Positions 1 through 9,968 are shown, numbered from the stretch's first letter. The stretch is DNA of 64,000 bases from Flavobacterium sp. N502540 (GCF_025947365.1 NZ_CP110012.1:124001-188000), one strand, 5' to 3'. Translations and numbers: made by a program. The notes: generated by a model from the sequence alone, not told the origin.

Positions 1-251
1 AATACATTCATAATTTACCCGAAGATGTGATCAAAGCTATGAAAGATCTGAATGCCAAAAGAGTATTTCCGGTGCATTCTTCTAAGTTTTCATTGGCACC
101 TCATTCCTGGGACGAACCATTAAACAAAGTCACTGAATTAAATAATTTATCGGAAAACCCAGTTCCGTTGATTACTCCGATGATTGGAGAATTAGTGGAA
201 CTAAAAAATGAAAAACAGCAATTCCAACAATGGTGGAAAGGCATAAAATAA
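1..251 (+). CDS. MBL-fold metallo-hydrolase, C-terminal part (cut by window edge)
   Basis: The reading frame is open from base 3, so the 5' part lies outside the window; 82 residues plus the stop are visible. The tail carries a VFPVHSSKFSLAPHSWDEP stretch. This matches the C-terminal region of NAPE-PLD/RomA-like metallo-beta-lactamase-fold hydrolases, where the His of a PVHW-like motif and the HPWDEP-like motif close the metal site. The main HxHxDH motif is not visible. A GTG at 27 is in frame but has no reason to be the start. The substrate cannot be inferred. The GNAT gene follows after 28 bases on the same strand. Confidence 0.75.
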   Translation, partial: YIHNLPEDVIKAMKDLNAKRVFPVHSSKFSLAPHSWDEPLNKVTELNNLSENPVPLITPMIGELVELKNEKQQFQQWWKGIK

Positions 252-279
252 CCCGCATTCTTCAATTAATAAAATAAAA

Positions 280-810
280 ATGATTCCTTCAGCTTATACC
301 CTGCGCAATGCCCTCCCTTCCGAATTTGAAGAAATTGGAAAATTACTCATTAGTGTTTATTCCCAATTAGAAGGTTTTCCTAAAGAAAATGAGCAGCCCA
401 ACTATTATAAAATGCTTGCGAATATTGGTGATTTTACCCATCAACCGCAAACCGAGCTTTTAGTTGCCGCTGACGAAAACAATACAATTCTTGGTGCTGT
501 GGTCTATTTTAACGACATGAAAAACTACGGTTCAGGCGGAATCGCTACTCAGGAACAAAACTCAGCCGGGTTTCGATTACTGGGAGTTGCGCCAACTGCC
601 CGCGGAAAAGGGGTTGGTAAGCTTCTAACGCAGGAATGCATCAAAAAAGCGGCTGATAACAAACGCACTCAATTGATCATTCATTCGACTTTAGCCATGA
701 AAACGGCCTGGGAAATGTATGAAAAATTGGGTTTCAAAAGATCTGAAGACTTAGACTTTATGCAGGGAGCGCTCCCAGTATTTGGCTTTCGTTTACCGCT
801 TAATTCCTAA
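280..810 (+). CDS. GNAT family N-acetyltransferase
   Basis: This 176-residue protein is about the size of a single GNAT domain. The acetyl-CoA pyrophosphate-binding motif A is visible as LGVAPTARGKGVGKLL around residue 105, preceded by the beta4 strand. A YEKLGFKR motif near residue 150 is typical of the domain's end. GNAT enzymes move an acetyl group from acetyl-CoA to an amine; the substrate cannot be read here. It starts 28 bases after the hydrolase and is followed by a second GNAT gene and a LOG gene on the same strand, so a small operon is likely. Confidence 0.88.
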   Translation: MIPSAYTLRNALPSEFEEIGKLLISVYSQLEGFPKENEQPNYYKMLANIGDFTHQPQTELLVAADENNTILGAVVYFNDMKNYGSGGIATQEQNSAGFRLLGVAPTARGKGVGKLLTQECIKKAADNKRTQLIIHSTLAMKTAWEMYEKLGFKRSEDLDFMQGALPVFGFRLPLNS

Positions 811-841
811 AACTAACCTGTTACTTAAAAAAAACAAAAAA

Positions 842-1369
842 ATGAATACATCTCTTTTAAATCTGCAGCCTGAAATTCTGGAAGACGACCTGGTTCAATT
901 AATACCGCTTCAGGAAAATGATTTTGAAAAATTATACAAAGTGGCTTCAGATCCTTTGATTTGGGAACAGCATCCGAATAAAAACCGCTATGAAAAAGAA
1001 GTTTTTCAAAATTTCTTTGAAGGCGCTATGGAAAGCAAAGGCGCTTTTTTGATCATCGATAAATCAACCGGAGAAATTGCAGGAAGCACTCGATTTTATG
1101 AATACGATCCTGAAAACAAAGCTGTTTTTATTGGATATACCTTCTATGGAAGAAAATTTTGGGGCACCGGATTTAATACTCAGGTAAAAAAAATGATGCT
1201 GGATTATGCTTTTAGAGCAGTTGACAAAGTCCAGTTTCATATTGGAGCGGAAAATTACCGTTCGCAAAAAGCCATAGAAAAACTGGGTGCTGTTAAAGTA
1301 GAAGAAATAAACGTTGCCTACTACAATGAACCATCGCGTCATAATTTTGTATACGAATTAAAAAAATAA
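842..1369 (+). CDS. GNAT family N-acetyltransferase, RimJ/RimL type
   Basis: I chose the ATG at 842 (175 residues) over an upstream start at 782 because the earlier codons overlap the previous gene and encode a lysine-rich, non-conserved tail. The protein has RimJ/RimL features: an N-terminal LIPLQENDFEKLY strand-helix, the GYTFYGRKFWGTGFNTQVKKMML segment in place of motif A, and an ENYRSQKAIEKLGAVK motif that resembles the usual N-x-S-x-x-x-x-E-K-x-G-F. It probably acetylates a protein N-terminus or small amine. Its stop codon overlaps the ATG of the next gene by one base, which suggests translational coupling. Confidence 0.88.
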   Translation: MNTSLLNLQPEILEDDLVQLIPLQENDFEKLYKVASDPLIWEQHPNKNRYEKEVFQNFFEGAMESKGAFLIIDKSTGEIAGSTRFYEYDPENKAVFIGYTFYGRKFWGTGFNTQVKKMMLDYAFRAVDKVQFHIGAENYRSQKAIEKLGAVKVEEINVAYYNEPSRHNFVYELKK

Positions 1370-1950
1370 TGAAAAGAATAACTGTTTTCTGTGGTTCCAG
1401 TTTTGGTACCGACAAAATTTACAAAGAACAGGCAGCACTGCTTGGAAAAACTTTAGCCCAACAAAATATAGAGTTGGTTTATGGCGGAGCAAATGTAGGC
1501 CTGATGGGTGCTGTAGCCGATGGTATTTTGAACGAAGGTGGAAAAGCTATTGGTGTATTGCCAAACTTTTTAAGATCAAAAGAAATTGCCCATTTGGGTT
1601 TGACCGAGTTAATCGTCGTGGAAAGCATGCACGAAAGAAAGACCAAAATGAATGATTTATGCGACGGTGTTATTGCACTACCAGGTGGTTTTGGAACTTT
1701 GGAAGAACTTTTTGAAATGCTGACCTGGGGACAATTAGGTTTGCATAAAAAACCAATCGGCATTCTGAATATCGATGGCTTTTATGATTCTCTGATTGAA
1801 CTAACCAAAGTTATGGTGGAGAAAGGTTTATTAAAACCCGTCAATCAGGAAATGCTTCTGGTGAGCGATACTATCGAGGATTTATTACATCAAATGAGAA
1901 ACTATGTTCCGCCAGCCACCGGAAAATGGATTGATACAACACAATCCTAG
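1369..1950 (+). CDS. LOG family (TIGR00730) Rossmann-fold protein, likely nucleoside 5'-monophosphate phosphoribohydrolase
   Basis: This 193-residue protein has the LOG (Lonely Guy) signatures: FCGSS at the N-terminus, a glycine-rich YGGANVGLMGAVAD segment, ESMHERKTKM around residue 85, and PGGFGTLEELFEMLTW around residue 105. The family cleaves the N-glycosidic bond of cytokinin riboside monophosphates or AMP-like nucleotides, releasing the base and ribose 5-phosphate. In non-plant-associated bacteria the natural substrate is uncertain. The gene overlaps the preceding acetyltransferase stop by one base and ends its operon. The family call is firm; the substrate is not known. Confidence 0.92.
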   Translation: MKRITVFCGSSFGTDKIYKEQAALLGKTLAQQNIELVYGGANVGLMGAVADGILNEGGKAIGVLPNFLRSKEIAHLGLTELIVVESMHERKTKMNDLCDGVIALPGGFGTLEELFEMLTWGQLGLHKKPIGILNIDGFYDSLIELTKVMVEKGLLKPVNQEMLLVSDTIEDLLHQMRNYVPPATGKWIDTTQS

Positions 1951-2064
1951 TATCTTAAAAATAGTTGTAGAAAAATTCTTTTCAGACAAATCATAGTGCT
2001 TCCGGAACAAGTATCGGCTAATCAATAGTCCTAATTTTACAGTATTAAACAAAAAATAAAGATT

Positions 2065-2571
2065 ATGGAAACTTTTATTGTGGATACTAAAACAATTACA
2101 TTATTGCTGGCTACCTTATTTACAGGACTTTTGGCCGGAATATTTTTAACCTGGGGCAACGCCGTAACTCCGGGAATTGGAAAATTGGATGACATCAATT
2201 ATCTCAGAGCTTTTCAGAACATGAATCGCACCATACAGAATCCGTTGTTCTTTCTGGTCTTTTTTGGTTCCTTACTGTTTTCTTTTGCAGCGGCTTATTT
2301 TCATAAATCAAATACAATTATTTTAAGTCTGACAATCAGTGCTGCGATTATCTATTTTACAGGTGTTATTCTGGTTACTATTTTAGGAAATATTCCGCTT
2401 AACGAAATGCTTGATAAGACAGATTTGGTACATACCTCAATTCAGGAAGCAGCCCTTTTACGAAGTAAATTTGAAGCAAAATGGAACAATCTCCACCTTT
2501 TCCGAATCGTGGCTTCCATAATTTCTTTTTTACTTTTGATCATTAGCTGTTTGCTAAAAACTAAACCATAA
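2065..2571 (+). CDS. DUF1772 (anthrone oxygenase-like) membrane protein
   Basis: This 168-residue membrane protein has four predicted transmembrane segments, at about residues 8-28, 58-78, 84-104 and 145-163. After the first segment comes the DUF1772-type motif of small residues around TWGNAVTPGIGKLDD and the YLRAFQNMNRTIQNP stretch. The family includes fungal anthrone oxygenases, but most bacterial members have no known reaction. It stands apart from the preceding operon by about 115 bases. The family is well supported; no function is claimed. Confidence 0.8.
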   Translation: METFIVDTKTITLLLATLFTGLLAGIFLTWGNAVTPGIGKLDDINYLRAFQNMNRTIQNPLFFLVFFGSLLFSFAAAYFHKSNTIILSLTISAAIIYFTGVILVTILGNIPLNEMLDKTDLVHTSIQEAALLRSKFEAKWNNLHLFRIVASIISFLLLIISCLLKTKP

Positions 2572-2664
2572 ATTTTATAAATTAGAGGTCAAGGAAATAA
2601 GGAAATATAAAATTTCAGCTTTCACAAAACTCATTTCACATTTTACATTTCACAACCAAAAAAC

Positions 2665-3132
2665 ATGAAAACAGAAAACAACCACTTCGCAAAAGCCGAA
2701 ATGCTGATTAGAAAACCTGTCTCAGACGTTTTTCAGGCCTTTACAGATCCGGAAATCACCAGTAAATTTTGGTTTACAAAAAGTTCAGGAAAACTAATAG
2801 CCGGAACTACAACCGAATGGACCTGGGAAATGTATGGATTCTCGTTAACGGTAACTACTCCTATTTTAGAGGAAAATAAAAAAATCGTAATCGAATGGGG
2901 AAATCCTAATGAAACCACCATAGTCGAATGGATCTTTAGTCCGTTAAACGAAAATGAAACCTTTGTGAGCATCACCAATTCAGGTTTAAAAGGAGATCCC
3001 GATAAAATAATCGATCAGGTTCGAAATTCTACGGAAGGCTTTACTTTAGTGCTGGCCGGAGCAAAAGCTTATTTAGAACACAACATTCAACTCAATTTAG
3101 TTTTAGACAGATTCCCAAAAGGATTGGAATAA
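2665..3132 (+). CDS. SRPBCC (START/AHSA1-like) domain protein
   Basis: This 155-residue single-domain protein begins with the typical SRPBCC opening, a strand followed by RKPVSDVFQAFTDPEITSKFW. A helix-grip fold pattern follows, with a WTWEMYGF turn, acidic strand pairs and a C-terminal helix (TEGFTLVLAGAKAYLEHN). These proteins bind hydrophobic ligands in a deep cavity. It is followed after 42 bases by a DUF1801 protein; pairing of an AHSA1-like with a DUF1801 gene is common in Bacteroidota, so they are probably co-transcribed. The ligand is unknown. Confidence 0.85.
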   Translation: MKTENNHFAKAEMLIRKPVSDVFQAFTDPEITSKFWFTKSSGKLIAGTTTEWTWEMYGFSLTVTTPILEENKKIVIEWGNPNETTIVEWIFSPLNENETFVSITNSGLKGDPDKIIDQVRNSTEGFTLVLAGAKAYLEHNIQLNLVLDRFPKGLE

Positions 3133-3174
3133 ACAACAAAGAACTTGAAACTTTAAACAATTTAAGACCATCGT

Positions 3175-3543
3175 ATGGAAACAAAGAAACCCCAAAACAT
3201 TGATGAATATATTGGCAGTTTCCCAAATGATATTCAGGAAATCTTAGAGAGGATTCGAATGACCGTTCAGAACGCAGCTCCTGATGCCAAAGAAAAAATC
3301 AGTTATTCCATGCCGGCTTTTGAACAAAACGGAATCGTAGTTTATTTTGCGGCTTTCAAAAATCATATTGGACTTTATGCTTTGCCCAGCGGACATGAGG
3401 CTTTTAAAGAAGAACTGTCAAAATACAAATCCGGAAAAGGCTCCGTACAATTTCCTTTAAATGAGCCTATACCTTATGATTTAATTGCCGAAATTGTAAA
3501 ATTCAGAGTAAAAGAAAATCTGGAGAAAACAAAAACAAAATAA
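3175..3543 (+). CDS. DUF1801 / YdhG-like protein (iron-chaperone-type fold)
   Basis: This 122-residue protein matches the DUF1801/YdhG family. It has an NIDEYIGSFPNDIQEILERIR opening helix, a P-D-A-K-E-K-I-S-Y-S-M-P-A-F motif near residue 40, the IGLYALPSG motif near residue 67, and a GSVQFPLNEPIPYDLIAEIVKFR end. The fold is like that of frataxin, and some members are called iron chaperones, but direct evidence in this group is thin. It lies downstream of the SRPBCC gene in the same orientation. It ends 26 bases from a convergent VOC gene. Confidence 0.85.
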   Translation: METKKPQNIDEYIGSFPNDIQEILERIRMTVQNAAPDAKEKISYSMPAFEQNGIVVYFAAFKNHIGLYALPSGHEAFKEELSKYKSGKGSVQFPLNEPIPYDLIAEIVKFRVKENLEKTKTK

Positions 3544-3569
3544 TGCTGTCAAACCACAGTTGGTTAATT

Positions 3570-3932
3570 TTACTTATTAAACTTCCCGAAATGCCACAAA
3601 ACACCTGAAGGATCATGTAAAAAACATTCGCTTCCCCAATCCTGATGAACGATAGGTGTTAATTTTACCCCGTATTTTTCCGTTAAGTTAAGTGCCAAAA
3701 GCTCCTTGTAATAGTAATCGACATCTTCTACTTCTAAAAAAATCATGGTGTTTTCATTCCAGCTTTTATCGTAATAATCCTGAAGATAAAAGGCCAGCTC
3801 TCCTACTTCAAAAACAGAAAATTTTGGATCTAAAACTCCTTCTTCAAAACCTAAATCCCGATAGAAACTTCTGGAAATCTCAAAATCTTTGGCTCCTATA
3901 AAAGGCCGGATCGATATCGCTTTATGATTCAT
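3570..3932 (-). CDS. VOC (glyoxalase/bleomycin resistance) family protein
   Basis: This 120-residue protein has the paired beta-alpha-beta-beta-beta modules of the vicinal oxygen chelate fold. The opening IRPFIGAKDFEISRSFYRDLGF is the classic first module, and FLHDPSGVLWHFGK near the end is the second metal-side strand. Members include glyoxalases, dioxygenases and antibiotic-binding proteins; this one cannot be assigned a substrate. It lies 33 bases downstream of the DUF2625 gene on the minus strand and may be co-transcribed with it. Confidence 0.87.
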   Translation of the reverse strand: MNHKAISIRPFIGAKDFEISRSFYRDLGFEEGVLDPKFSVFEVGELAFYLQDYYDKSWNENTMIFLEVEDVDYYYKELLALNLTEKYGVKLTPIVHQDWGSECFLHDPSGVLWHFGKFNK

Positions 3933-3965
3933 AATTGCTCTTTTTAGAAGTTAAAAATCAGGTTA

Positions 3966-4709
3966 CTATTTATCAAAACCCAGTTGTTTTCGCAAATCTA
4001 AATTCAGTCCGTATTGTTCCTGAACCGAAATTATCTTTCGTGAATTTTTATTAATATCGTTTCCTTCCGCCGTCCACAAAAACGGGTAAAAGTTAAAAAC
4101 TTCATCGCCTTTCAATTTTGACACTTCGGCTCTCCACCCGTTCCATCTGTTACCCTGATAGAACTTATCCAGATCATTATCAAAACAGAATCCTAAAAAT
4201 TCAGAATACGTAATATCCAGCTGTTCGTACTCCAGATTATCAGGAGAGAAATAATACATTTTTCCAACATCACTTCCCAATCCTCCTCCGTTTAGAAGGT
4301 AGAAACCTCCAATAGCATCGTCGGCAACTAATAAAAAAGGTGCTGTTTCGCCAAAATCATTAAACGATTTCCCTTTGTTCCAATCCGGAAGTGTACGATT
4401 GAATTTTGCACTTCCTGAACCCAGAATTCTAATCCAGCCATCGTCGATCAAAAGACCACCTGTATGGTACACAATAGCTCCCATTGGCGAACGGGTGGTA
4501 ACCTGAGTTTTGTACAAAACCTCTTTTGCTTTTAAGGCGTCAACCGGTAAAATTTCTACTTTATTCTTCGCTGTTTTAATCCAGTCTTCTACCAGAGTCC
4601 ATCCTGGGTCGACTTTGTCTATAAGTTCTTCGGCTTTTTTCATTTTATTTTGCGCAGTTGCTGTAAGAGCTAAAAAGGTCAATACAATTAAAGGAAATTT
4701 TAGTACCAT
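3966..4709 (-). CDS. DUF2625 family protein with signal peptide
   Basis: This 247-residue protein starts with a hydrophobic signal-like segment (residues 3-19, ending near TATAQ). It then matches DUF2625: AEELIDKVDPGWTLVEDWI, the TTRSPMGAIVYHTGGLLIDDGWIRILGSG motif in two overlapping parts near residues 72-100, and a GWRAEV-x-FYPFLW end. The function of DUF2625 is not known. The signal peptide suggests an envelope location, while many relatives are cytosolic. It is 25 bases downstream of the antiporter gene, so the three minus-strand genes 3570-6882 may form one unit. Confidence 0.82.
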   Translation of the reverse strand: MVLKFPLIVLTFLALTATAQNKMKKAEELIDKVDPGWTLVEDWIKTAKNKVEILPVDALKAKEVLYKTQVTTRSPMGAIVYHTGGLLIDDGWIRILGSGSAKFNRTLPDWNKGKSFNDFGETAPFLLVADDAIGGFYLLNGGGLGSDVGKMYYFSPDNLEYEQLDITYSEFLGFCFDNDLDKFYQGNRWNGWRAEVSKLKGDEVFNFYPFLWTAEGNDINKNSRKIISVQEQYGLNLDLRKQLGFDK

Positions 4710-4734
4710 CTTAGAAATTTACAAATTATTTATT

Positions 4735-6882
4735 CTAACCTTTTTTCAAAATATTACCCAAACCTCGACCAATTTGTTCTATTGCTTCCAGACCTTTTGT
4801 CAATGGTGTTGCAGTGAAATCACCGTAGGCATCCATTGCAGTCTCTTTACGATCTTCTTGTGCATAAACCAGAATCAGATTGTTATCATTAAATGATTTT
4901 TCAAATTTCTGCGGCAATCTGTCAAAAATCGATTGGTACGAAACGGATCCTTTTCGGGACAAGTTAAAAACAATCAGATCTGTAGCTTTAATTTCATCTG
5001 AGATCGATTCAAAATCATCCCAGTTCAAAATACTTTTAAAACCTAGTTTAGCATTTACTTTCAATTTAGTGGCAATCTGCACAATTGCCTCATGTGTTTT
5101 GTATTCAGCATAAATGACAATCGGAATACTTAATTCCTGAGATAATCGAGAGATCTTTTGCAGCAGCAGGTGAAATCCTACACCTCTTTCAGAAAAAGGC
5201 GGACAGATGAAAACCAGTCTTTTTTCCTCAATAAATGTTTTTTGAAACCTGCAGATGAACAAACATTTGTCTACATTATTGATGATCGAATCTACATTTT
5301 CACCGAAAATTTTATCCAAAAAACCGGTTTTTCTAGGCCATCCCACGATCACAATATCCGACATGATTTCTTTGGACGTTCTCGCGATTCCACTTGCCGG
5401 ATTATGGTCGATTCTGGCAATCGTATTGATTTTCACTTCTGAAGCAGACCCCTGAATAACAAATTTATCAACAGCTTTTCGGTATTTTAAGATATTAATT
5501 TCAGCCTGATCGTTATTCGGTACAATCGTTAATAGCGTCACCGGATTAGATGATTTTTTATCTTTTATCAAAAGTGCGAAATCCAGCAAACTTTCCGTAG
5601 CCGACGTTTTAGCTAACGGAATCAGGATATGTTCGTCCAGAATCTGATCGCCATTCGCATCTTCATTTGAAACTTCTTCTTCGCAAATAGCAATCTTTTT
5701 AGCTGCTTTTTCTGTCGCGAAAGAGGCCACAATACAGGTAATCAAAATTAAAATAATCGTTCCGTTCAGGATATTTTCGTCTAAGATTTTTGCTTTAAAT
5801 CCAACCAAAATAACGGCTAAAGTCGCAGCAGCATGTGCACTGCTCAATCCAAAAATAAGCTGTCTTTCAGTTTTGGTATATCTAAATACAATCTGCGTAA
5901 AAAAGGCCGCGATCCACTTTCCAAAAATAGCCACCACACTCAAAGTTCCTGCTACAATTAAAGCGGTTGGTCCGCTCAGAATCACACTGATGTCTACCAG
6001 CATTCCCACTGAAATCAGGAAAAAAGGAATGAATAGTGAATTCCCGATAAACTCAATTCTGTTCATCAAAGCTGACGAATGCGGAATTAAAGGGTTTAAT
6101 GCCAAACCGGCAACGAATGCTCCAATAATAGGCTCTACTCCCGCTACCTCTGCTAAAAACGCAGCAAAAAACACCACCGAAAGTACAAATATATAGTGGG
6201 CGTGTTTCTCACTTTCTAATTTTTTAAAGAACCACTTCGCTATCCTTGGAATAACCAAAAACATGATGGCCGAAAAAATGGCCAGTGAAACCGTCAATTT
6301 AATCCAGAAAGCCTGATTCAAACTTCCCTGACTGCTTCCCATAATCACCGCCAAAATAATCAAAACGGCAGTATCTGTTAAAATAGTTCCTCCAACTGTA
6401 ATGGCCACTGCCTGATTTTTTGCAATTCCAAGTTTACTCACAATCGGGTACGCAACCAAAGTATGGGTGGCAAACATACTCGCTGTTAAAAAACTAGCAT
6501 TAAAATCATATTTCAGCAGATAAAAACAAACCGGAAATCCGATCGATAAAGGGAAAATAAAAGTAAAAAATCCAAACAATAAACTCTTATTTCTATTGGC
6601 TTTAAACTCATTCATATCCAATTCCAGACCCGCAATAAACATGATATACAAAAGTCCGATTGTCGAAAACAAATCAACCGCCGAGTTCTTGGCCAGAATA
6701 TTCAATCCATGAGGTCCAATAATTACTCCCGAAATTATAAGCCCGATAATTCCTGGGATATTTATTTTTTTAAGTAAAATCGGTGATAAAAGGATGATGA
6801 AAAGGATCAAAGAAAAAATCAATACCGGATTACTGAGTGGTAATTCGAATTCTTGTAAAAAATGCCTGAAAAATTCTATCAT
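4735..6882 (-). CDS. CPA2 family cation:proton antiporter with C-terminal cytosolic domain
   Basis: This 715-residue protein has an N-terminal membrane domain (about residues 15-395) with roughly a dozen hydrophobic segments. Landmarks are GIIGLIISGVIIGPHGL, the FIAGLELDMNEFK motif, GGTILTDTAVLIIL and VEPIIGAFVAGLALN, as in Kef/NapA-type Na+(K+)/H+ antiporters. The rest, from about residue 410, contains two UspA-like segments and no obvious Rossmann GxGxxG of a TrkA-N domain. It should exchange a monovalent cation for protons at the inner membrane. It is transcribed divergently from the serine ammonia-lyase gene. Confidence 0.9.
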   Translation of the reverse strand: MIEFFRHFLQEFELPLSNPVLIFSLILFIILLSPILLKKINIPGIIGLIISGVIIGPHGLNILAKNSAVDLFSTIGLLYIMFIAGLELDMNEFKANRNKSLLFGFFTFIFPLSIGFPVCFYLLKYDFNASFLTASMFATHTLVAYPIVSKLGIAKNQAVAITVGGTILTDTAVLIILAVIMGSSQGSLNQAFWIKLTVSLAIFSAIMFLVIPRIAKWFFKKLESEKHAHYIFVLSVVFFAAFLAEVAGVEPIIGAFVAGLALNPLIPHSSALMNRIEFIGNSLFIPFFLISVGMLVDISVILSGPTALIVAGTLSVVAIFGKWIAAFFTQIVFRYTKTERQLIFGLSSAHAAATLAVILVGFKAKILDENILNGTIILILITCIVASFATEKAAKKIAICEEEVSNEDANGDQILDEHILIPLAKTSATESLLDFALLIKDKKSSNPVTLLTIVPNNDQAEINILKYRKAVDKFVIQGSASEVKINTIARIDHNPASGIARTSKEIMSDIVIVGWPRKTGFLDKIFGENVDSIINNVDKCLFICRFQKTFIEEKRLVFICPPFSERGVGFHLLLQKISRLSQELSIPIVIYAEYKTHEAIVQIATKLKVNAKLGFKSILNWDDFESISDEIKATDLIVFNLSRKGSVSYQSIFDRLPQKFEKSFNDNNLILVYAQEDRKETAMDAYGDFTATPLTKGLEAIEQIGRGLGNILKKG

Positions 6883-7199
6883 AATGTAATTTTATCTTCT
6901 TAACAGTATTTTAATTTCCCGCAGAAAAAAGCGCCAAAAGCAAAATAAAATCTCAGAAGTTATTATTTGTCGTTTCTTCGAAAAGCAGAAAAAACGGCTT
7001 CTTTAGTGATTGTTTCATTACAAAAATACCTAAAAAAAATGCGAACTTTCTACGAAAATGGCATATTAAGCAATTAATTTTGTTTCGTTGCCAAATTATT
7101 AATATTTAATATTTATTTTAACAAAACTGCAACATTAACAATAGAAAATTGAGCAGGATTGCATTATTCAATTATCTTTGTCTTAATAAAAATTGCACA
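6883..7199. other. Divergent promoter region, antiporter / serine ammonia-lyase
   Basis: These 317 bases separate two divergent genes. The right end holds the promoter listed at 7149-7180. The remainder is AT-rich with poly-A/T runs and no open frame or strong hairpin that I can see. Confidence 0.7.
7149..7180 (+). promoter_or_regulatory. Bacteroidota-type promoter of the serine ammonia-lyase gene
   Basis: A TTG at 7149-7151 lies 21 bases before TATCTTTG at 7173-7180. This matches the Bacteroidota -33/-7 consensus (TTG, then TAnnTTTG). Transcription would begin near 7186, about 14 bases before the chosen ATG at 7200. This also argues against the in-frame TTG at 7149 as a start codon. Confidence 0.65.
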
Positions 7200-8627
7200 A
7201 TGGAAGAATGTATCTCTGTTTTTGATATGCTTAAAATTGGCGTTGGTCCCTCAAGTTCACATACTTTAGGGCCATGGAGAGCCGCTGAACGTTTTTTGGA
7301 AGAGCTGAAAAACGAATCAATTTTAGACCAGATTACACGTGTAAAAGTCGATTTGTACGGATCTCTTTCCTTAACCGGAAAAGGTCATGCTACTGATTTG
7401 TCGGTGATGCTGGGATTAAGCGGGCAAGATCCCGAGTATATTCCGGTTGAAAATATTGCCGGAATTATTAAAAACATTGAAGAACAGCACGAAATTATTC
7501 TGGCTAATGAATGTAAAATTCCGTTTTACTTTCTTCAGGACATTGTTTTCAATAAAGATTTCCTTCCTTTTCATGCTAATGGATTAAAATTTACAGCCTA
7601 TAAAGCTGATAATTCGGAATATGAATCTACTTTTTATTCGATTGGAGGAGGATTTGTCGTTAAAGAAGAACGCACCAATGCTAAAATCAAAGAAGAGATC
7701 AAATGCGCCTTCCCTTTCCCGATTCAAAATGCTGTTGAGCTTTTAAATTATACGGTGACCGAAAACAAATCGATTTCTGAAATCGTTTATGAAAACGAAA
7801 AATCAATGCGTCCGGAAGCTGAAATTCACTCCGAATTAATGCGCATTTGGCATACCATGTTAGAATGCATGTACATTGGCTGCCATTCAGAAGGAATTCT
7901 GCCGGGCGGTCTGAATGTTCGCAGACGTGCTTTTGACATGCATCAGAATTTAATCGGTTTATCTAACTATTCAGATCCGCAAAGCTGGCTGGAAGAAATC
8001 AGAAAAACGGAGGTTAAATTTCGTCAAATCCTGAAATGGGTAAGCTGTTTTGCACTTGCCGTGAATGAGGTAAATGCTTCTTTAGGTCGTGTAGTTACTG
8101 CTCCTACAAACGGAAGTGCAGGTGTAATCCCGGCTGTTTTGATGTATTATCTGGTAATTGAAAACCATAATGCAGGCGAAAAAGAAATCAAGCAATTCCT
8201 AATGGTTGCCGGAGAGATTGGTAGTATCTTCAAGAAAGGATCAACCATTTCTGCTGCAATGGGAGGCTGTCAGGCCGAAATTGGTGTATCATCATCGATG
8301 GCTGCAGCAGCACTTTGCGAATTAATGGGCGGATCTCCTGCCCAAGTTTTAATGGCTGCCGAAATTGCCATGGAACATCACTTGGGTCTTACTTGTGACC
8401 CAATTGGCGGTTTAGTTCAGATTCCGTGTATCGAAAGAAATACAATGGGAGCCATAAAAGCTATCAATGCGGCTGAACTGGCCCTTGAAACCGATTCTAA
8501 AAATGCAAAAGTGCCTTTAGACAAAGTCATCAATACCATGTGGCAAACGGCAAAAGACATGAACTCCAAATACAAAGAAACTTCTGAAGGCGGATTGGCC
8601 ATTGCCGTAAACATGGCGGATTGCTAA
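7200..8627 (+). CDS. sdaA: L-serine ammonia-lyase, iron-sulfur dependent, single chain
   Basis: This 475-residue enzyme converts L-serine to pyruvate and ammonia in the cytosol. The N-terminal regulatory part carries [21 protein letters not shown], and the catalytic part has [14 protein letters not shown] near residue 300, [30 protein letters not shown] and a C-terminal SEGGLAI. The cysteines in GCQAEIG, TCDPIGG and IPCIERN fit the [4Fe-4S] ligands of the bacterial single-chain form. The start at 7200 is chosen because [12 protein letters not shown] matches family N-termini and follows the promoter directly. The gene appears monocistronic. Confidence 0.95.
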   Translation: MEECISVFDMLKIGVGPSSSHTLGPWRAAERFLEELKNESILDQITRVKVDLYGSLSLTGKGHATDLSVMLGLSGQDPEYIPVENIAGIIKNIEEQHEIILANECKIPFYFLQDIVFNKDFLPFHANGLKFTAYKADNSEYESTFYSIGGGFVVKEERTNAKIKEEIKCAFPFPIQNAVELLNYTVTENKSISEIVYENEKSMRPEAEIHSELMRIWHTMLECMYIGCHSEGILPGGLNVRRRAFDMHQNLIGLSNYSDPQSWLEEIRKTEVKFRQILKWVSCFALAVNEVNASLGRVVTAPTNGSAGVIPAVLMYYLVIENHNAGEKEIKQFLMVAGEIGSIFKKGSTISAAMGGCQAEIGVSSSMAAAALCELMGGSPAQVLMAAEIAMEHHLGLTCDPIGGLVQIPCIERNTMGAIKAINAAELALETDSKNAKVPLDKVINTMWQTAKDMNSKYKETSEGGLAIAVNMADC

Positions 8628-8768
8628 ATCATAAAAAATCACCACAAATTTCCCGAATTTTAATGTGCATAAATTAAGCACTAGTTAATGCTAATTTTGG
8701 GGAATTTGTGGAATTACTTCGTCAGTTCGTTATCGCTCGTGTCGTGGCAAAAATCTAAAGTAAACTTC

Positions 8769-9968
8769 ATGAAAAAGCACTTCTTACTTATAGCAATACT
8801 ATTTTGCTCTGCTCTGATTCATTCGCAAGAACGTTACTTTCTAAATTCTGATACTCGTCTCTACACTTCAACTAATACTGCAGGTGACTTTCTGGGTTAT
8901 TTTAAATATGGAGCAGAAGTTCAGCTCCTTTCGGAAAGTAAAAATGGCTGGTGTAAAGTAAGATCTGATAATTTCTCTGAAGGTTATGTGCCTGAGCAAT
9001 TTATTGCAAAAAGGTTAAACGCAAAAGATGTTCAAACAAAAGACCCCGAAAATCCAATTATTGAAGGTAACGACAATTACTATGGCAGCAGCCATCTTTT
9101 TGTTTTAGTCGCCGGTTTAAAAGCAAGAGCACTTCCGGACAAAAACTCAAAAATCAGAGCCATTCTGTTCACCGGTGATCCTGTAGCGGTTAATTATCTT
9201 CCTAAAAATCCGGACGAATGGGTAAACATACAAGGTCATAGTGATCCCGAGTACGCACAATTTACACTTGGAAAATTCCTTGGAAAAAGACCCGATTTTA
9301 ATTCTTTACTCAAAGATTTTGATCAGCTGAATATCAATGCAATTGCAGAACGCAAAACGATTGGCGAACGAATTGTAGAATTGGCCTGGAACAGTGAAAA
9401 TGCAAAACTGACACCCGCTTATCAAAGATATTATGAAGTTGTAAAACAATTAAACGATCCAAAACTTCTGGCCGATACTGAACTGAATATCGCTATTGCC
9501 AAAGGATTAGCTAAAACCAAAAAACCGGAAGAAATTACCGCTTTCAGCAAAAAAGCTGAATTTGTTTTAAAAGGAGTAAAAACAAAATCACTCTTTTTTT
9601 CTCAAAAAGATTTAGTCAAAAACTTTGGAAAACCTCCTAAAAAAGGAACGGTAAGCGACGAATGCGGTATTTACCTCAGTGAGCTTTTTTACTACTATCC
9701 GGATTTTGAAGTTTCAGTAGATGAAAAACAAAATCAGGCTGAAATAACGAAGGTTTTTATCAACGAAAACAACAAACTTGTTTTCAGTCCAACGGCTTCT
9801 CTCGATTACACTCTGACCGAAAAAGCATTTATTGAAAAATACGGGGCTTATATTGGTGCTTCCATGAAAAACCCACACCTGTACGCTATCCAACTGGAAG
9901 ACAGTGAATTTAGAATAGAATTCAGAGACGGAAAATTATTTACGATTGAAATAATCTTCTATTGCTGA
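8769..9968 (+). CDS. Secreted SH3-domain-like protein of unknown function
   Basis: This 399-residue protein starts with a signal peptide ([20 protein letters not shown]) at the chosen ATG 8769; earlier in-frame codons do not extend that signal sensibly. Two bacterial SH3-like regions follow. The first (about residues 25-70) holds [24 protein letters not shown] and [15 protein letters not shown]. The second (about 100-155) holds [16 protein letters not shown] and EWVNIQGH. The C-terminal half is unrecognised. A -7-like TAATTTTG is at 8692-8699. Bacterial SH3 domains often bind cell-wall peptides, so an envelope role is possible but not shown. Confidence 0.8.
   Translation: MKKHFLLIAILFCSALIHSQERYFLNSDTRLYTSTNTAGDFLGYFKYGAEVQLLSESKNGWCKVRSDNFSEGYVPEQFIAKRLNAKDVQTKDPENPIIEGNDNYYGSSHLFVLVAGLKARALPDKNSKIRAILFTGDPVAVNYLPKNPDEWVNIQGHSDPEYAQFTLGKFLGKRPDFNSLLKDFDQLNINAIAERKTIGERIVELAWNSENAKLTPAYQRYYEVVKQLNDPKLLADTELNIAIAKGLAKTKKPEEITAFSKKAEFVLKGVKTKSLFFSQKDLVKNFGKPPKKGTVSDECGIYLSELFYYYPDFEVSVDEKQNQAEITKVFINENNKLVFSPTASLDYTLTEKAFIEKYGAYIGASMKNPHLYAIQLEDSEFRIEFRDGKLFTIEIIFYC

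Noticed and set aside
7149..7199. TTG at 7149 as start of the serine ammonia-lyase
   Set aside because: It coincides with the -33 box. The ATG at 7200 matches family N-termini.
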